Shown in pieces: positions 23,319 to 32,200 of a stretch of DNA of 64,000 nt. Source of the DNA: CAZRHR01 sp964599915 (GTDB taxonomy: Bacteria; Bacteroidota; Bacteroidia; CAIKAF01); contig CAZRHR010000003.1 of the NCBI GenBank assembly GCA_964599915.1, positions 14,146 through 78,145 of the forward strand. The letters run 5' to 3'. The notes beneath the pieces were generated by a model. That model made no database searches and was not told where the DNA came from. It worked only from the letters and a program-made list of their open reading frames with translations. Within the stretch, counting starts at the first letter, position 1; every line of letters starts with the position of its first letter. Both the position numbers and the translations under genes were made by a program.

Positions 23319-24578
23319 TTAGGACGCAAATACATACGAAAACACAAGCAAAAGACTACCCAAGACCCAACTTTTCAACGGAATCAACTGGTCCAAGTCA
23401 ATACCCTCTTTTCGTAACCACAAGGCCAATACGATTTTCTCCACAGAAAAGGCCACCACTGTGCCCCAGGCTAATCCATGAATGCCTAAAAATGGAAATA
23501 AAGCCAAACTTACCGTCACATTTAAAAACGTGTCTATACCCGCAGCCCACAAGATTTTTTTCCGTTGTCCCGTTCCTAAGAACCAGACTTGGGGCATCCA
23601 TAACCTTGGAATGAGTAACAACAGAAAAATTTGAAAAATACCTGCAGCCTCTGTAAAATCCGCTGAAAACGCGGTACGAAATAAGAAAGGCGCCATCCAC
23701 ATCAGTCCCAGAGAAAGGATAAAAAGTGGCCACATGTATTTTTTTACCCGTTGACGCACCGCCAAAAGGTCCTGTTTTACCCGAACAAAAGGCGCCATGG
23801 CTTCACTCAAAGCCGCCATGAGCATCACAGAAAGTGGCAATTCTTTGGCGCCATATTGGAAAATGGCGAGTTGCTCCGGAACAAAACGCCGCACAATGCC
23901 AGCATCTATGTGGGGCGCATAGCCCGTAAGTATCCCAACCAACAAAAGGGGTAAAGTGCCTTTTTGCCAGGTCGGTTTTTCTTTCCATGGCTGCACGTAA
24001 GCAACAAGCAGAAGCCAACGGAAAAGTCCAAGAAACACAAATCCACGCACCATGGCTTCAGGATTTCCGGTATAGGCGCTGCCAATAAGGAAAATGGGAA
24101 TCAAAGGCTGCAAAAAAAATACAGACAGCCATAGTAAGGACGATTTCTTTTCAATCATCCACGCATATTCCAAAAGTAAACTCACAGGATAGGTAAGAAA
24201 CCAAAGACAAATCCAAAAGGTGATTTGGCCGGATTCCTGCACGTGCCAAAAGGAGAAAATCCAGGCATGAAGGGCATAAAATAACAGGGCAACCATGCCC
24301 GCATACCCTGTCATCGTCCAAAAAATAGTCCGAAGGGTGGCTTTTCCCCGAAAATTTTCCCCGGCCAAAGTTTGAAAACAGCCATTGACCCAAAAGGAAG
24401 AACCGGCCACCAGAATGAGCAAAAAAGTTTCAAATAAGGCGATGTAAGTTTTTGAAAAACCGAGTTTTGCCAAAGCCACACCGATGCTGAGCATCATGAG
24501 AAAACGCATAAAAATATAGGCCTGCCAAGCACCAAAGGCAGAACTGGAAAAGATTTGATGTATATTTTTTTTCAGCAA
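23319..24578 (-). CDS. Polysaccharide flippase-like (MATE/Wzx fold) membrane protein
   Basis: 419 residues, hydrophobic throughout with about twelve predicted membrane helices and short polar loops. The arrangement SSAFGAWQAYIFMRFLMMLSIGVALAKLG at the N-terminus, basic loops after helix pairs (RVKQDLLAVRQRVKKYMW), and the C-terminal repeat of the helical bundle fit the oligosaccharide flippase (MOP superfamily) fold. It may move lipid-linked glycans across the inner membrane; no glycan gene cluster adjoins it. The reading frame has TTG at 24578 as the most upstream reasonable start and no nearby ATG, so the N-terminus is uncertain. It ends 34 bp before the rnpB 5' end. Confidence 0.7.
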   Translation of the reverse strand: MLKKNIHQIFSSSAFGAWQAYIFMRFLMMLSIGVALAKLGFSKTYIALFETFLLILVAGSSFWVNGCFQTLAGENFRGKATLRTIFWTMTGYAGMVALLFYALHAWIFSFWHVQESGQITFWICLWFLTYPVSLLLEYAWMIEKKSSLLWLSVFFLQPLIPIFLIGSAYTGNPEAMVRGFVFLGLFRWLLLVAYVQPWKEKPTWQKGTLPLLLVGILTGYAPHIDAGIVRRFVPEQLAIFQYGAKELPLSVMLMAALSEAMAPFVRVKQDLLAVRQRVKKYMWPLFILSLGLMWMAPFLFRTAFSADFTEAAGIFQIFLLLLIPRLWMPQVWFLGTGQRKKILWAAGIDTFLNVTVSLALFPFLGIHGLAWGTVVAFSVEKIVLALWLRKEGIDLDQLIPLKSWVLGSLLLVFSYVFAS

Positions 24579-24605
24579 GCCCTATATTTTTCGATTTCCC
24601 ATCAT

Positions 24606-24613
24606 ATATTTGC
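24606..24613 (+). promoter_or_regulatory. -7 promoter box (TAtaTTTG) of tRNA-His
   Basis: A perfect TAnnTTTG on the plus strand, 14 nt upstream of the tRNA-His 5' end. Confidence 0.55.
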
Positions 24614-24627
24614 ATCCACAAAATCTG

Positions 24628-24705
<78 letters not shown>

Positions 24706-24707
24706 AA

Positions 24708-24733
24708 AAAAGCTGCTTGCAAAGGCAGCTTTT
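24708..24733. terminator. Bidirectional terminator between tRNA-His and rlmI
   Basis: A perfect 9-bp stem AAAAGCTGC / GCAGCTTTT with an 8-nt loop, with T-rich exits on both strands. It can end the tRNA-His transcript from the left and the six-gene ffh-to-rlmI operon from the right (stop at 24739). Confidence 0.8.
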
Positions 24734-24738
24734 CTTGT

Positions 24739-25635
24739 TTATAGTCGGCCATATTGCACTTTTGAAACGACGCCTAAAGGTAAAATCCGACCGAAATCAT
24801 CCTTTAAACCTAATTCTCCGCAAGAAATTTCAGGATCTCCGGGCATGGTTTCTTTTAAAAGATTATCCATGACCAAACTGGAAAAACCGAGGGAATAGGT
24901 ATTAAGGATAAGCCATCCTCCTTTAGGTTGAATTAGTTGCCCGGTTAGCTCGAGCAGTTCCCGTAGCATTTTTTCCAATTTCCAGCTTTCGCCGGACGGC
25001 CCGTGGCCAAAGGCAGGCGGATCCATAATGATGCCTTCATAGGTTTTTCCACGTTTTACTTCACGTTGAATAAATTTCATGGCATCTTCCACGACCCAGC
25101 GAATGTCCGTTAAACCGGAACTTTCCATGTTCCTTTTAGACCAACTAACTACCTGCCGAATGGCATCGACATGGTACGTTTCCGCACCCGCAGCCCTGGC
25201 GGCTAAACTCGCAGCACCGGTGTAGGCAAACACATTTAAGCATTTCCCGCCTTGCAAAGGTCCCTGCATGAGCTGATAAATGGCATCCCAGTTGAGGTGT
25301 TGCTCCGGAAAAATTCCGACATGCTTAAATCCTGTCAGGGCCAATTGAAAAGTGAGGGTAGGACCATCCGGAAGGGTATAGTTGATATCCCACTGATCCG
25401 GCATGGATTTCAGTTTTATCCAGCGTCCTGAATGAGAGCCGGTGCCTTGAAACTTTACATGGGCCAACTTTTCCCAGGTGGCTCGATCCTGAGCAGGTTT
25501 CCAAATGGCTTGTGGTTCAGGACGGATGGTGATATATTCACCAAAACGTTCTAATTTTTCGAAGTCTCCGCTGTCCAAAAGGGCATAATCTGCCCAACCT
25601 TTGGTTACGTGTACAGGTATGTTGTGCGTTGTCAT
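24739..25635 (-). CDS. rlmI: SAM-dependent rRNA (cytosine-C5) methyltransferase, RlmI-like
   Basis: 298 residues. The C-terminal Rossmann methyltransferase has SAM motif CLNVFAYTGAASLAARAAGA (~135-155), VDAIRQVVSWSKRN, and the motif IV equivalent IIMDPPAFGHGPSGESW (~215). The catalytic region PPAFG-G matches the RlmI/YccW family that makes m5C1962 in 23S rRNA, but the N-terminal PUA domain is reduced (only ~90 residues precede the fold) and a separate catalytic Cys loop is not obvious. The target base is therefore unproven. It is the last gene of the six-gene operon, with a 4-bp overlap with the thioesterase gene. Confidence 0.82.
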   Translation of the reverse strand: MTTHNIPVHVTKGWADYALLDSGDFEKLERFGEYITIRPEPQAIWKPAQDRATWEKLAHVKFQGTGSHSGRWIKLKSMPDQWDINYTLPDGPTLTFQLALTGFKHVGIFPEQHLNWDAIYQLMQGPLQGGKCLNVFAYTGAASLAARAAGAETYHVDAIRQVVSWSKRNMESSGLTDIRWVVEDAMKFIQREVKRGKTYEGIIMDPPAFGHGPSGESWKLEKMLRELLELTGQLIQPKGGWLILNTYSLGFSSLVMDNLLKETMPGDPEISCGELGLKDDFGRILPLGVVSKVQYGRL

Positions 25636-26066
25636 TTTTTGATTTGAAGAAGTGAAACCGTCAATTGGGCATTGGCCACGATGCGGTCTTGGGGGTCAAA
25701 GATAACAATGGCCCAAACCTGGGTACTCCCCCCAAGGTGAACGGGAGACGCTTTCCCTCGGACAGGACCTTCATTTTCTTTTACCCCACGAATATGTTGA
25801 ATGTTGAGAGATAAGCCTACCGGGGCTTTTTCTTCCGGATTTACAGTAAGTAATGCGGCAATGGAACCAAGTGTTTCTGCCAGGGCGGCGGATGCACCTC
25901 CATGCAAACGACGCATGGGCTGCACTGTTCGATGATCGACCGGCATTTCGCCCCATAAACTGTCGTCTGTGATGGACGTAATCCGAATATCCAAATGATC
26001 CACCATAGAATGCGTGGATCTGGATTGTATAAGTTCCGGTGTTATAGAGGGATTAAACCAAATCAT
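25632..26066 (-). CDS. Hotdog-fold thioesterase (PaaI/YdiI type)
   Basis: 144 residues, single hotdog domain. MRRLHGGASAALAETLGSIAALLT (51-74) is the catalytic signature of the PaaI/MenI class, with HGG and the catalytic acid Glu in LAETLGS. VGLSLNIQHIRGV and ASPVHLGGSTQVW follow as strands. Family members hydrolyse acyl-CoA thioesters such as DHNA-CoA in menaquinone synthesis or phenylacetyl-CoA intermediates. Because this organism makes menaquinone (ubiE in the window), a DHNA-CoA hydrolase role is possible but not shown. It overlaps the WD40 gene by 14 bp and rlmI by 4 bp. Confidence 0.87.
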   Translation of the reverse strand: MIWFNPSITPELIQSRSTHSMVDHLDIRITSITDDSLWGEMPVDHRTVQPMRRLHGGASAALAETLGSIAALLTVNPEEKAPVGLSLNIQHIRGVKENEGPVRGKASPVHLGGSTQVWAIVIFDPQDRIVANAQLTVSLLQIKK

Positions 26067-26988
26067 GTAATGTAGAGATGTAAGATGAAACGTGCCAAAT
26101 GCCTATGGTTTTATCGTCTCCTGCGGTAAAAACCCTATGCCCATTCGAGGAACAAGCCATGGCATTAATGGAGTGCCGATGGCCTTGGTCAGCCTTACGG
26201 GACATTTTTCCCAGCGGCCTTAATGGCTTGGTATGCCATATTTTTACAGAAGCATCGCGGCTTGCGCTCATCAGCCAAGGTTCGGAGGGATGAGATACCA
26301 ACCTGTAAATGGCATAATGATGCGCGGGCAAGGCATGAATTTTTTCTCCGGATAGGCCATCTAACACATGTAAATGCCCGTCTCTTCCGGCAGTAATAAC
26401 TTTAGTGCCCGTAGGATTCCACCATGCGGTGTGTAAAGGCAACTCACTGACCAAAACTGTATTAGTGATTTCACCATGGATTGGATTCAGCCACACCAAA
26501 TGACCGGAAAAGCAGGGCACCAGCAGCTGTTGATGTAAAGGATGAAGGACCAATTCACGAATTTTGCCAAAGGGTAGTGTCGTACGCCATTGGATTTCAC
26601 CTTCGGGTAAAAGGATAGATTGAACCATTCCATCTACACCGGAGGTAAGAAGACAAGCAGAGGAAGGCAGGTAGGTGAGGGCAAAAATGCCACCGGAATG
26701 TAATTGCCAATGATACAGCACTTTTTTCTGGTCTATGTCCAGCAGGATGCAATGTCCATCGGCTTGTCCAATGGCCAGCCACCTTTTCTCAGGAATCCAA
26801 CAAAGGGAGTACACCGTAGCGGTGGCTTGTGCAAGGGCTTCGGCTTCATTTTGCTCTATGTTCCATTTAGCTATCCAACGGTCTTCTCCAGCTGTAATAA
26901 TGGTATCATCCTCAGGAAGATATACCATAGCATAAATGGGCCTTTGGTGTCCGGTGAGTCGCTTAAAAGGTAAAGCGGAGTTACTCAT
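26053..26988 (-). CDS. WD40-repeat beta-propeller protein
   Basis: 311 residues made almost wholly of WD40 repeats, about seven blades of ~40 residues. Examples are GHQRPIYAMVYLPEDDTIITAGEDRWIAKWN, HYAIYRLVSHPSEPWLMSASRDASVKIWH, and GHRHSINAMACSSNGHRVFTAGDDKTIGIWH, described by their conserved GH, D and W positions at ~12-45, ~213-245 and ~265-300. There is no signal peptide, so it is likely cytoplasmic and acts as a protein-interaction scaffold. ATG 26988 overlaps the end of the PD40 gene by 8 bp. A cytoplasmic WD40 protein inside an ffh-folD operon is unusual; its partner is unknown. Confidence 0.88.
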   Translation of the reverse strand: MSNSALPFKRLTGHQRPIYAMVYLPEDDTIITAGEDRWIAKWNIEQNEAEALAQATATVYSLCWIPEKRWLAIGQADGHCILLDIDQKKVLYHWQLHSGGIFALTYLPSSACLLTSGVDGMVQSILLPEGEIQWRTTLPFGKIRELVLHPLHQQLLVPCFSGHLVWLNPIHGEITNTVLVSELPLHTAWWNPTGTKVITAGRDGHLHVLDGLSGEKIHALPAHHYAIYRLVSHPSEPWLMSASRDASVKIWHTKPLRPLGKMSRKADQGHRHSINAMACSSNGHRVFTAGDDKTIGIWHVSSYISTLHDLV

Positions 26989-28597
26989 GGATAAGAAGAA
27001 AAACTCGAATGGCGTAGGAGGTCTTTCCCGGGGTTTCCGGAACAAAGACTTGTTCAGTTAATGGTTTGAAACCGTTGGCGCGAATTTCTACCTCGTACGT
27101 AAGGTTTCCGGGGAGCGTGGATAAGAAGTTCCCGGATTCGCCGGATTCTACCTCTTGGACTACTTTTCCTGTAGTATCCTTTACCACGAGGGTTACACTC
27201 AAAGGTTCGGCGGTGGCTTGCGCCATCACTTTTCCTTTAAAAACAGATACAGTAGGGGTGGAGGCCTCTTGGTTGGTTCCAGCCACATCGGGATAAATGT
27301 AATCCCCAAGATCTACTTCAAAAATATCGAAGGAATAATCCATGGATTCAGGTCTGCGACTGGTCACGTATCCTGTATTTCCTTCTGTATTAACGTAAAA
27401 ATAGGATTCATCGCCCACAGAATTAATGGGATAACCCATATTCACAGGCTTGGTCCATGCACCATTCACTAACCGTGAAAAATAAATGTCATATCCACCC
27501 ATTCCACCGGGGCGATTGGAACTGAAATACAGCGTTTTACCATCCGGATGTAAGTAGGCAGAATTTTCATCAAAAGGTGAATTCACAATGGCGCCTAATG
27601 GTCTAGCCTCCTCAAATCCGAATTTTCCTTTCCGGGTGGCAGTCCATAAATCACCCTGTCCTAAAGTGCCTTTCACCGGCTTTTCACTAATGTAAATCAC
27701 CGATTTCCCATCTGCGGCAAGACTTAAGGACGATTCAAAATATGAGGAGTTTAAATCTCCATCCAAGGGAACAGGCGTGCGGAAAACACCATTCTTTTTT
27801 GCTCTGGAGTAGTAGATGTCGCCGCCACCGGTTTTACTGGAAAACAGAAAAATGATGTTTCCGTCAGGAGAAACAGAAAGTGCAGCGTCATGGCCGGTGG
27901 TATTAATTTCTCCGGGCAAGGGAAATGGTTCTTCCCACACGCCGGTAGCAGAATCTTTGGCCATCCACCAAATGTCTTGAAAGGCAATGCCCAAATGAGG
28001 ATCCGTGCCCGAACCTTTATTTTCTGGCCGGGCGGTAGTAAACACCATCACTTGGCCGTCCGCGCTGAGGCAAGCGGTATTTTCCATGTGTTCCGTGTTG
28101 ATGCTGGTCATTGGCGTCAAACGGGCCCTGGTGGGTTGCTCCATTTGTAAACGAGCGGTTTCCACCTCTCGCAAATACTGGTTGACCTCATGGTTTTGGA
28201 GCGCTTTACCTTTTAGCCGACTTTTGAATTTCTGATACCATTGGCTGGCTTGTGGTAACATTCCATTGCGATGGTATGCCATGCCCAGAAGCAGTGGAAG
28301 GTCAGCATGGGCGGTAGAATCTTGTTTCCAGGCTTCTTCTAGCAAAGGTAAAACTTCTGTGTAACGATGAAGTGAAAGACCTGCGCGAGCTTGTAAAACC
28401 TTCAATTGGGCTTGTCCCGGATTATCCCGGACCAACCCCATGTATTGGACGTAGGCTTCAGGATAATACTCAAGTCGATAATTATCGTTGGCGGTAGAAA
28501 GCCTGAGTCGATCCGCAGGACTTAGGCCTTTTTGTGCGTTGGCAATGAGGCATAAGGCACTGAAGGTTAATGTTATGATTCGATTTATTTGAGTCAT
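26981..28597 (-). CDS. Secreted TPR / PD40-repeat protein with CarboxypepD-regulatory-like end
   Basis: 538 residues. The signal peptide is ~1-22 (ending LIANAQ). TPR-like helices span ~30-150 (YPEAYVQYMGLVRDNPGQ, LLLGMAYHRNG). PD40/TolB-type beta-propeller repeats cover ~170-410 with repeated 'LSADGQVMVFTT', 'VSPDGNIIFLFSS', 'LAADGKSVIYIS', 'LHPDGKTLYFSSNRPGG'. A carboxypeptidase-regulatory-like fold ends the protein (~430-535, FKGKVMAQATAEPLSVTLVV). This matches the N-terminal part of OmpA-family PD40 proteins of Bacteroidota, some of which (PorE/SprF-associated) work in T9SS, but the OmpA peptidoglycan domain is absent. It starts 3 bp after folD. Confidence 0.83.
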   Translation of the reverse strand: MTQINRIITLTFSALCLIANAQKGLSPADRLRLSTANDNYRLEYYPEAYVQYMGLVRDNPGQAQLKVLQARAGLSLHRYTEVLPLLEEAWKQDSTAHADLPLLLGMAYHRNGMLPQASQWYQKFKSRLKGKALQNHEVNQYLREVETARLQMEQPTRARLTPMTSINTEHMENTACLSADGQVMVFTTARPENKGSGTDPHLGIAFQDIWWMAKDSATGVWEEPFPLPGEINTTGHDAALSVSPDGNIIFLFSSKTGGGDIYYSRAKKNGVFRTPVPLDGDLNSSYFESSLSLAADGKSVIYISEKPVKGTLGQGDLWTATRKGKFGFEEARPLGAIVNSPFDENSAYLHPDGKTLYFSSNRPGGMGGYDIYFSRLVNGAWTKPVNMGYPINSVGDESYFYVNTEGNTGYVTSRRPESMDYSFDIFEVDLGDYIYPDVAGTNQEASTPTVSVFKGKVMAQATAEPLSVTLVVKDTTGKVVQEVESGESGNFLSTLPGNLTYEVEIRANGFKPLTEQVFVPETPGKTSYAIRVFLLIHE

Positions 28598-28600
28598 AAG

Positions 28601-29488
28601 TTAAGGATAAATAGTATGGGCGTACGCCTCAAATGTATTCCAAAGTAATCCAACCCTAGTCATGGGGCCGACGCCACCGGGGACAGGGGTTAAAAAAGAT
28701 GCTTTTTCAGCCACTTCATCCGCTACCACATCACCCACAAGCCTCCAACCGCGAGGCGAGGATGGATCTTCAATTCTGGTGGTACCAACATCTACTACCA
28801 CTGCGCCTTCTTTCACCATGGTGGCATTGACCATGCCAGGGCGGCCTGTGGCTACAATAAGTATATCTGCCTGAACCGCTAGGTCGGCTAAATTTTTAGT
28901 ACGGCTATGGGCCATGGTTACCGTTGCATTTCCATGGGCAGAAGCGCGAGATAAAAGAATAGAAAGTGGCGTTCCAACGATATGACTTCTACCAATAACC
29001 ACGCAATGCTTACCATCCAAAGTGATTTGATAGGCTTGTAAAAGTTTTGAAACGCCCCAAGGTGTAGCCGCCACAAAACAAGGTAAGCCTGCCATGAGCC
29101 GGCCAGCATTCTCGGGATGAAATCCATCTACATCCTTGGAGGGATGTATGGCCAGTAAAATGGAAGCTTCTTCTATGTGAGCGGGTAAGGGAAGCTGGAC
29201 AATAAATCCATCGACATCTGGCCGTTGATTTAGGTCGTGAATGACAGAAAGAAGTTCCTCTTGGGAAATGGAGGCCGGAAAGCGAAGTAGGGTAGAGGTG
29301 TAACCAATTTCCTGACAGTCTTTTACTTTGAACTGCACATAACTTTCACTGGCGCCATTATCTCCAACAAGGACCGCCACCAGATGAGGCGCCCTTTGAC
29401 CCTGTGCCAACCGCATGCGCACCCTTTCCGCCAATTCCGATTTGACTTGCTGGGCAATTTTTAGTCCATCTAAACGCTGTGCGGCCAT
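28601..29488 (-). CDS. folD: Methylenetetrahydrofolate dehydrogenase/cyclohydrolase
   Basis: 295 residues, the normal bifunctional enzyme. It converts 5,10-methylene-THF to 10-formyl-THF with NADP, feeding purine and fMet-tRNA synthesis. ASESYVQFKVKDCQEIGY (~48-65) carries the catalytic Lys; FIVQLPLPAHI (~95), KDVDGFHPENAGRLM (~117) and CVVIGRSHIVGTPLSILL (~160) are the substrate and NADP signatures. PVPGGVGPMTR near the C-terminus is the second family signature. It follows ffh by 12 bp. ffh-folD adjacency is reasonable because both serve new protein synthesis, but may be chance. Confidence 0.95.
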   Translation of the reverse strand: MAAQRLDGLKIAQQVKSELAERVRMRLAQGQRAPHLVAVLVGDNGASESYVQFKVKDCQEIGYTSTLLRFPASISQEELLSVIHDLNQRPDVDGFIVQLPLPAHIEEASILLAIHPSKDVDGFHPENAGRLMAGLPCFVAATPWGVSKLLQAYQITLDGKHCVVIGRSHIVGTPLSILLSRASAHGNATVTMAHSRTKNLADLAVQADILIVATGRPGMVNATMVKEGAVVVDVGTTRIEDPSSPRGWRLVGDVVADEVAEKASFLTPVPGGVGPMTRVGLLWNTFEAYAHTIYP

Positions 29489-29500
29489 GAAAAATAGGTG

Positions 29501-30841
29501 TTATCTATTGAAACCTGATTTTGGCATTTGCTTCATCATGCGTGCCATTTGTTCTTTATTTCCCATCATTTTCATCATTTTACGCATGTCATCGAACTGC
29601 TTAAGCAATTTATTGACTTCTTGAACAGAGGTGCCACTGCCCATGGCAATGCGTTGTCTTCTGGAGCCATTGATCACATGCGGCTGTTTTCTTTCATGTG
29701 GTGTCATGGATAAAATGATGGCTTCAAGACCTTTAAATGCGTTGTCATCAATGTCAAGGTCTTTAACAGCTTTTCCGACGCCTGGAATCATACCCATCAA
29801 ATCTTTGATGTTGCCCATTTTTTTGATTTGACGGATTTGGGCCAGAAAATCATCAAAGTCGAATTGATTTTTCTCAATTTTTTTTCGCAGTTTTTCGGCT
29901 TCGGCTTCATCGAACTGCTCTTGTGCCTTTTCCACAAGAGAAACAATATCTCCCATGCCAAGAACCCGGTCGGCCATTCTTGAAGGATAGAACAGGTCGA
30001 GGGCATCCATTTTTTCGCCCGTACCCACAAACTTAATGGGTTTTTGGACCACAGACCGAATGGAAAGTGCGGCTCCACCGCGGGTGTCACCATCTAATTT
30101 GGTGAGGACTACCCCGTCGAAGTTTAAGCGGTCATTGAATGCTTTGGCCGTATTGACCGCATCCTGACCGGTCATGGCATCTACCACGAAGAGAATTTCA
30201 TCAGGCTGAAGGGCTTGCTTTAAGCGGGCAATTTCCTCCATCATGGCTTCGTCCACGGCCAATCGGCCGGCCGTATCCACAATCACCGTTTGAATGTTTT
30301 TCGCTCGGGCTTCTGCTACGGCCCTGCGTGCAATGTCCACAGGGTCTTTTGCATTTTTGTCAGAAAATACCGGAAGCCCAAGCTGTTCTCCAAGGACATG
30401 GAGCTGGTCTATCGCTGCCGGACGATATACATCACAGGCAACAAGTAAAACAGAACGTTGCTTTTTACTGGTAATGTATTTTCCCAGTTTCCCTGTAAAG
30501 GTCGTTTTCCCAGAACCCTGCAATCCGGCCATAAGCACTACGGCCGGCTGACTTTTAAGATTTAAATCTGTTTTTTCACCCCCCATGAGCGCAGTTAATT
30601 CCTCATGGACGATTTTTACCATTAGTTGACCGGGAGAAACGCTGGTCAAGACTTCCCTTCCAAGCGCTTTTTGTCTTACCGTATCGGTAAAATCTTTGGC
30701 AATTTTATAGTTCACGTCGGCATCCAAAAGGGCACGACGCACCTCTTTCATGGACTCCGCCACGTTTAACTCGGTAATCTTATGCTGCCCTTTTAGGAGC
30801 TTAAAAGCTTTGTCAAACTTCTCCGATAAATTTTCAAACAT
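29501..30841 (-). CDS. ffh: Signal recognition particle protein Ffh
   Basis: 446 residues, the standard length. The N domain is ~1-85 (LSEKFDKAFKLLKG). The GTPase G domain is ~90-295 with P-loop GLQGSGKTTFTGKLGKY, DVYRPAAIDQL, VDTAGRL and TKLDGDTRGGAALS. The Met-rich M domain (~320-446) binds the SRP RNA: MIPGVGK, MTPHERKQP, RRQRIAMGSGT, and the tail MMKMMGNKEQMARMM. It targets nascent inner-membrane and secretory proteins with FtsY; its RNA partner ffs is at 12078-12184. ATG 30841 gives the conserved N-terminus MFENLSEKF; a perfect -7 box lies upstream at 30863-30870. It leads the six-gene minus-strand operon. Confidence 0.97.
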   Translation of the reverse strand: MFENLSEKFDKAFKLLKGQHKITELNVAESMKEVRRALLDADVNYKIAKDFTDTVRQKALGREVLTSVSPGQLMVKIVHEELTALMGGEKTDLNLKSQPAVVLMAGLQGSGKTTFTGKLGKYITSKKQRSVLLVACDVYRPAAIDQLHVLGEQLGLPVFSDKNAKDPVDIARRAVAEARAKNIQTVIVDTAGRLAVDEAMMEEIARLKQALQPDEILFVVDAMTGQDAVNTAKAFNDRLNFDGVVLTKLDGDTRGGAALSIRSVVQKPIKFVGTGEKMDALDLFYPSRMADRVLGMGDIVSLVEKAQEQFDEAEAEKLRKKIEKNQFDFDDFLAQIRQIKKMGNIKDLMGMIPGVGKAVKDLDIDDNAFKGLEAIILSMTPHERKQPHVINGSRRQRIAMGSGTSVQEVNKLLKQFDDMRKMMKMMGNKEQMARMMKQMPKSGFNR

Positions 30842-30862
30842 GGGTAAATAGCTTTCTACGCA

Positions 30863-30870
30863 CAAAGATA
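30863..30870 (-). promoter_or_regulatory. -7 promoter box (TAtcTTTG) of the ffh operon
   Basis: A perfect TAnnTTTG on the minus strand, 21 nt upstream of the ffh ATG. It is the likely main promoter for ffh-folD-PD40-WD40-thioesterase-rlmI. No TTG at -33 spacing was seen. Confidence 0.45.
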
Positions 30871-30925
30871 GCCCAATAAATGGCATTCCATACGCCTTTT
30901 TCGCCCTGTTCCTTGCGCTTTTTTT

Positions 30926-30933
30926 TACATTTG
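30926..30933 (+). promoter_or_regulatory. -7 promoter box (TAcaTTTG) of the C1 peptidase gene
   Basis: A perfect TAnnTTTG on the plus strand, 27 nt before ATG 30961. It supports that start over an upstream in-frame ATG at 30880. Confidence 0.45.
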
Positions 30934-30960
30934 TTTGTCAATATCTTAAAGACTGTAACT

Positions 30961-32109
30961 ATGCGCCTCAGGCTTGCCTTATTTCTTACGTTTTGCCTTT
31001 CCTCCAGCTTAAAGGCCCAAGAGCATTCGACCAATCACCCCAATTCCACATTGAGATTTACGGTGATTAAAGACAATGCGGCTACCCCTGTTAAAAACCA
31101 AAACCGAAGCTCGACCTGTTGGAGTTTTTCTACCCTTTCATTTTTTGAATCCGAATTGATTCGAATCAAAAAACCTCAGGTAGAACTTGCAGAGATGTAT
31201 GTAGTTAGGATGGTTTACCTGATGAAAGCATTAAAGTATGTGCGTATGCATGGCACCATAGGTTTTGCACCCGGCGGCGCCTTTCACGACCCCCTTACAG
31301 TGTTGGCCACCTATGGTTTGATGCCCAGACAGGCCTATCCTGGCAACGAATATGGCACCACAGATGTGCAGCATGGGGAATTAGATGAATTACTTTTGTC
31401 CTATGTTCAGGCAGTAATTCGCAACAAAAATGGCCAACTATCCACCGCCTGGCAGGCCGGACTTGAGGGAATTTTAGATGCCTATCTGGGAAAAGTTCCT
31501 GCTCAATTTGAGTTTCAAGGAAAAACATATACACCACGCAGTTTTGCAGATTTTCTTGGCTTAAAACCACAAGATTATATAGATCTCACCTCCTTTTCTC
31601 ATCACCCCTTTTACACCCAGTTTGCCATTGAAGTTCCGGACAACTGGAGCTGGGATAAAGCCTATAATTTACCCTTGAATGAGTGGATGGAAACCCTAGA
31701 CTACGCTTTAATGAATGGTTTTACAGCCGCTTGGGGTGCAGACGTTTCTGGTAAAGGTTTCTCGCACAAGTTTGGCCTTGCATTAGAGCCCGTTCAATAT
31801 CCGGCGGCAGATAAAGCCGAAGTTTATTTTATGGAACCACAAGAAGAGAAACAAGTAACCCAAGCCCTGCGACAAGCTGACTTTGACAACTACTTGACCA
31901 CCGACGACCATGGTATGCATATTACAGGCATGGTAAAAGACCAGCACGGAAAAAAATACTATATCGTCAAAAACTCTTGGGGTCATACCTCTAATGGTTG
32001 TGGCGGATATTTTTATGCCTCAGAAGCGTATGTTCAAATGCGTACCTTAAATTTCATGATACATCGGGATGGCATTCCGGCACATATCCGTAAGAAGCTA
32101 GGCATTTGA
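30961..32109 (+). CDS. Secreted C1-family cysteine peptidase (bleomycin hydrolase/PepC-like)
   Basis: 382 residues. The signal peptide is ~1-20 (ending SSLKAQ). The papain-like core resembles the C1B (bleomycin hydrolase/aminopeptidase C) type: oxyanion Gln and catalytic Cys in VKNQNRSSTCWSFSTLSF (~40-57), catalytic His in TDDHGMHITGMVKD (~318) and Asn in YYIVKNSWGHTSNGCGGYF (~340). Cytoplasmic PepC has no signal peptide, so this copy is exported. I chose ATG 30961 because it gives a clean signal peptide and follows a -7 box; the upstream ATG at 30880 would overlap the ffh promoter region. Downstream lies the REP/transposase module. Confidence 0.88.
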   Translation: MRLRLALFLTFCLSSSLKAQEHSTNHPNSTLRFTVIKDNAATPVKNQNRSSTCWSFSTLSFFESELIRIKKPQVELAEMYVVRMVYLMKALKYVRMHGTIGFAPGGAFHDPLTVLATYGLMPRQAYPGNEYGTTDVQHGELDELLLSYVQAVIRNKNGQLSTAWQAGLEGILDAYLGKVPAQFEFQGKTYTPRSFADFLGLKPQDYIDLTSFSHHPFYTQFAIEVPDNWSWDKAYNLPLNEWMETLDYALMNGFTAAWGADVSGKGFSHKFGLALEPVQYPAADKAEVYFMEPQEEKQVTQALRQADFDNYLTTDDHGMHITGMVKDQHGKKYYIVKNSWGHTSNGCGGYFYASEAYVQMRTLNFMIHRDGIPAHIRKKLGI

Positions 32110-32200
32110 TGATGAAAAAAAATTAACCTGCCTCCTTTGTCCTCACTAGGTTTAAGTTTTTGACTTAAGGTTTCTTCGCTTATGGTGAGACGCCAGGTCG
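32110..32200. other. Intergenic segment after the peptidase gene
   Basis: A short inverted repeat TAAGT-TTTTG-ACTTA at about 32152-32166 is the only structure seen before the tandem repeats; it could be a weak terminator for the peptidase gene. No coding sequence is visible. Confidence 0.3.

Noticed and set aside
30880..30960. Upstream ATG start for the C1 peptidase
   Set aside because: It would put about 27 residues in front of a good signal peptide and cross the -7 box at 30926-30933.
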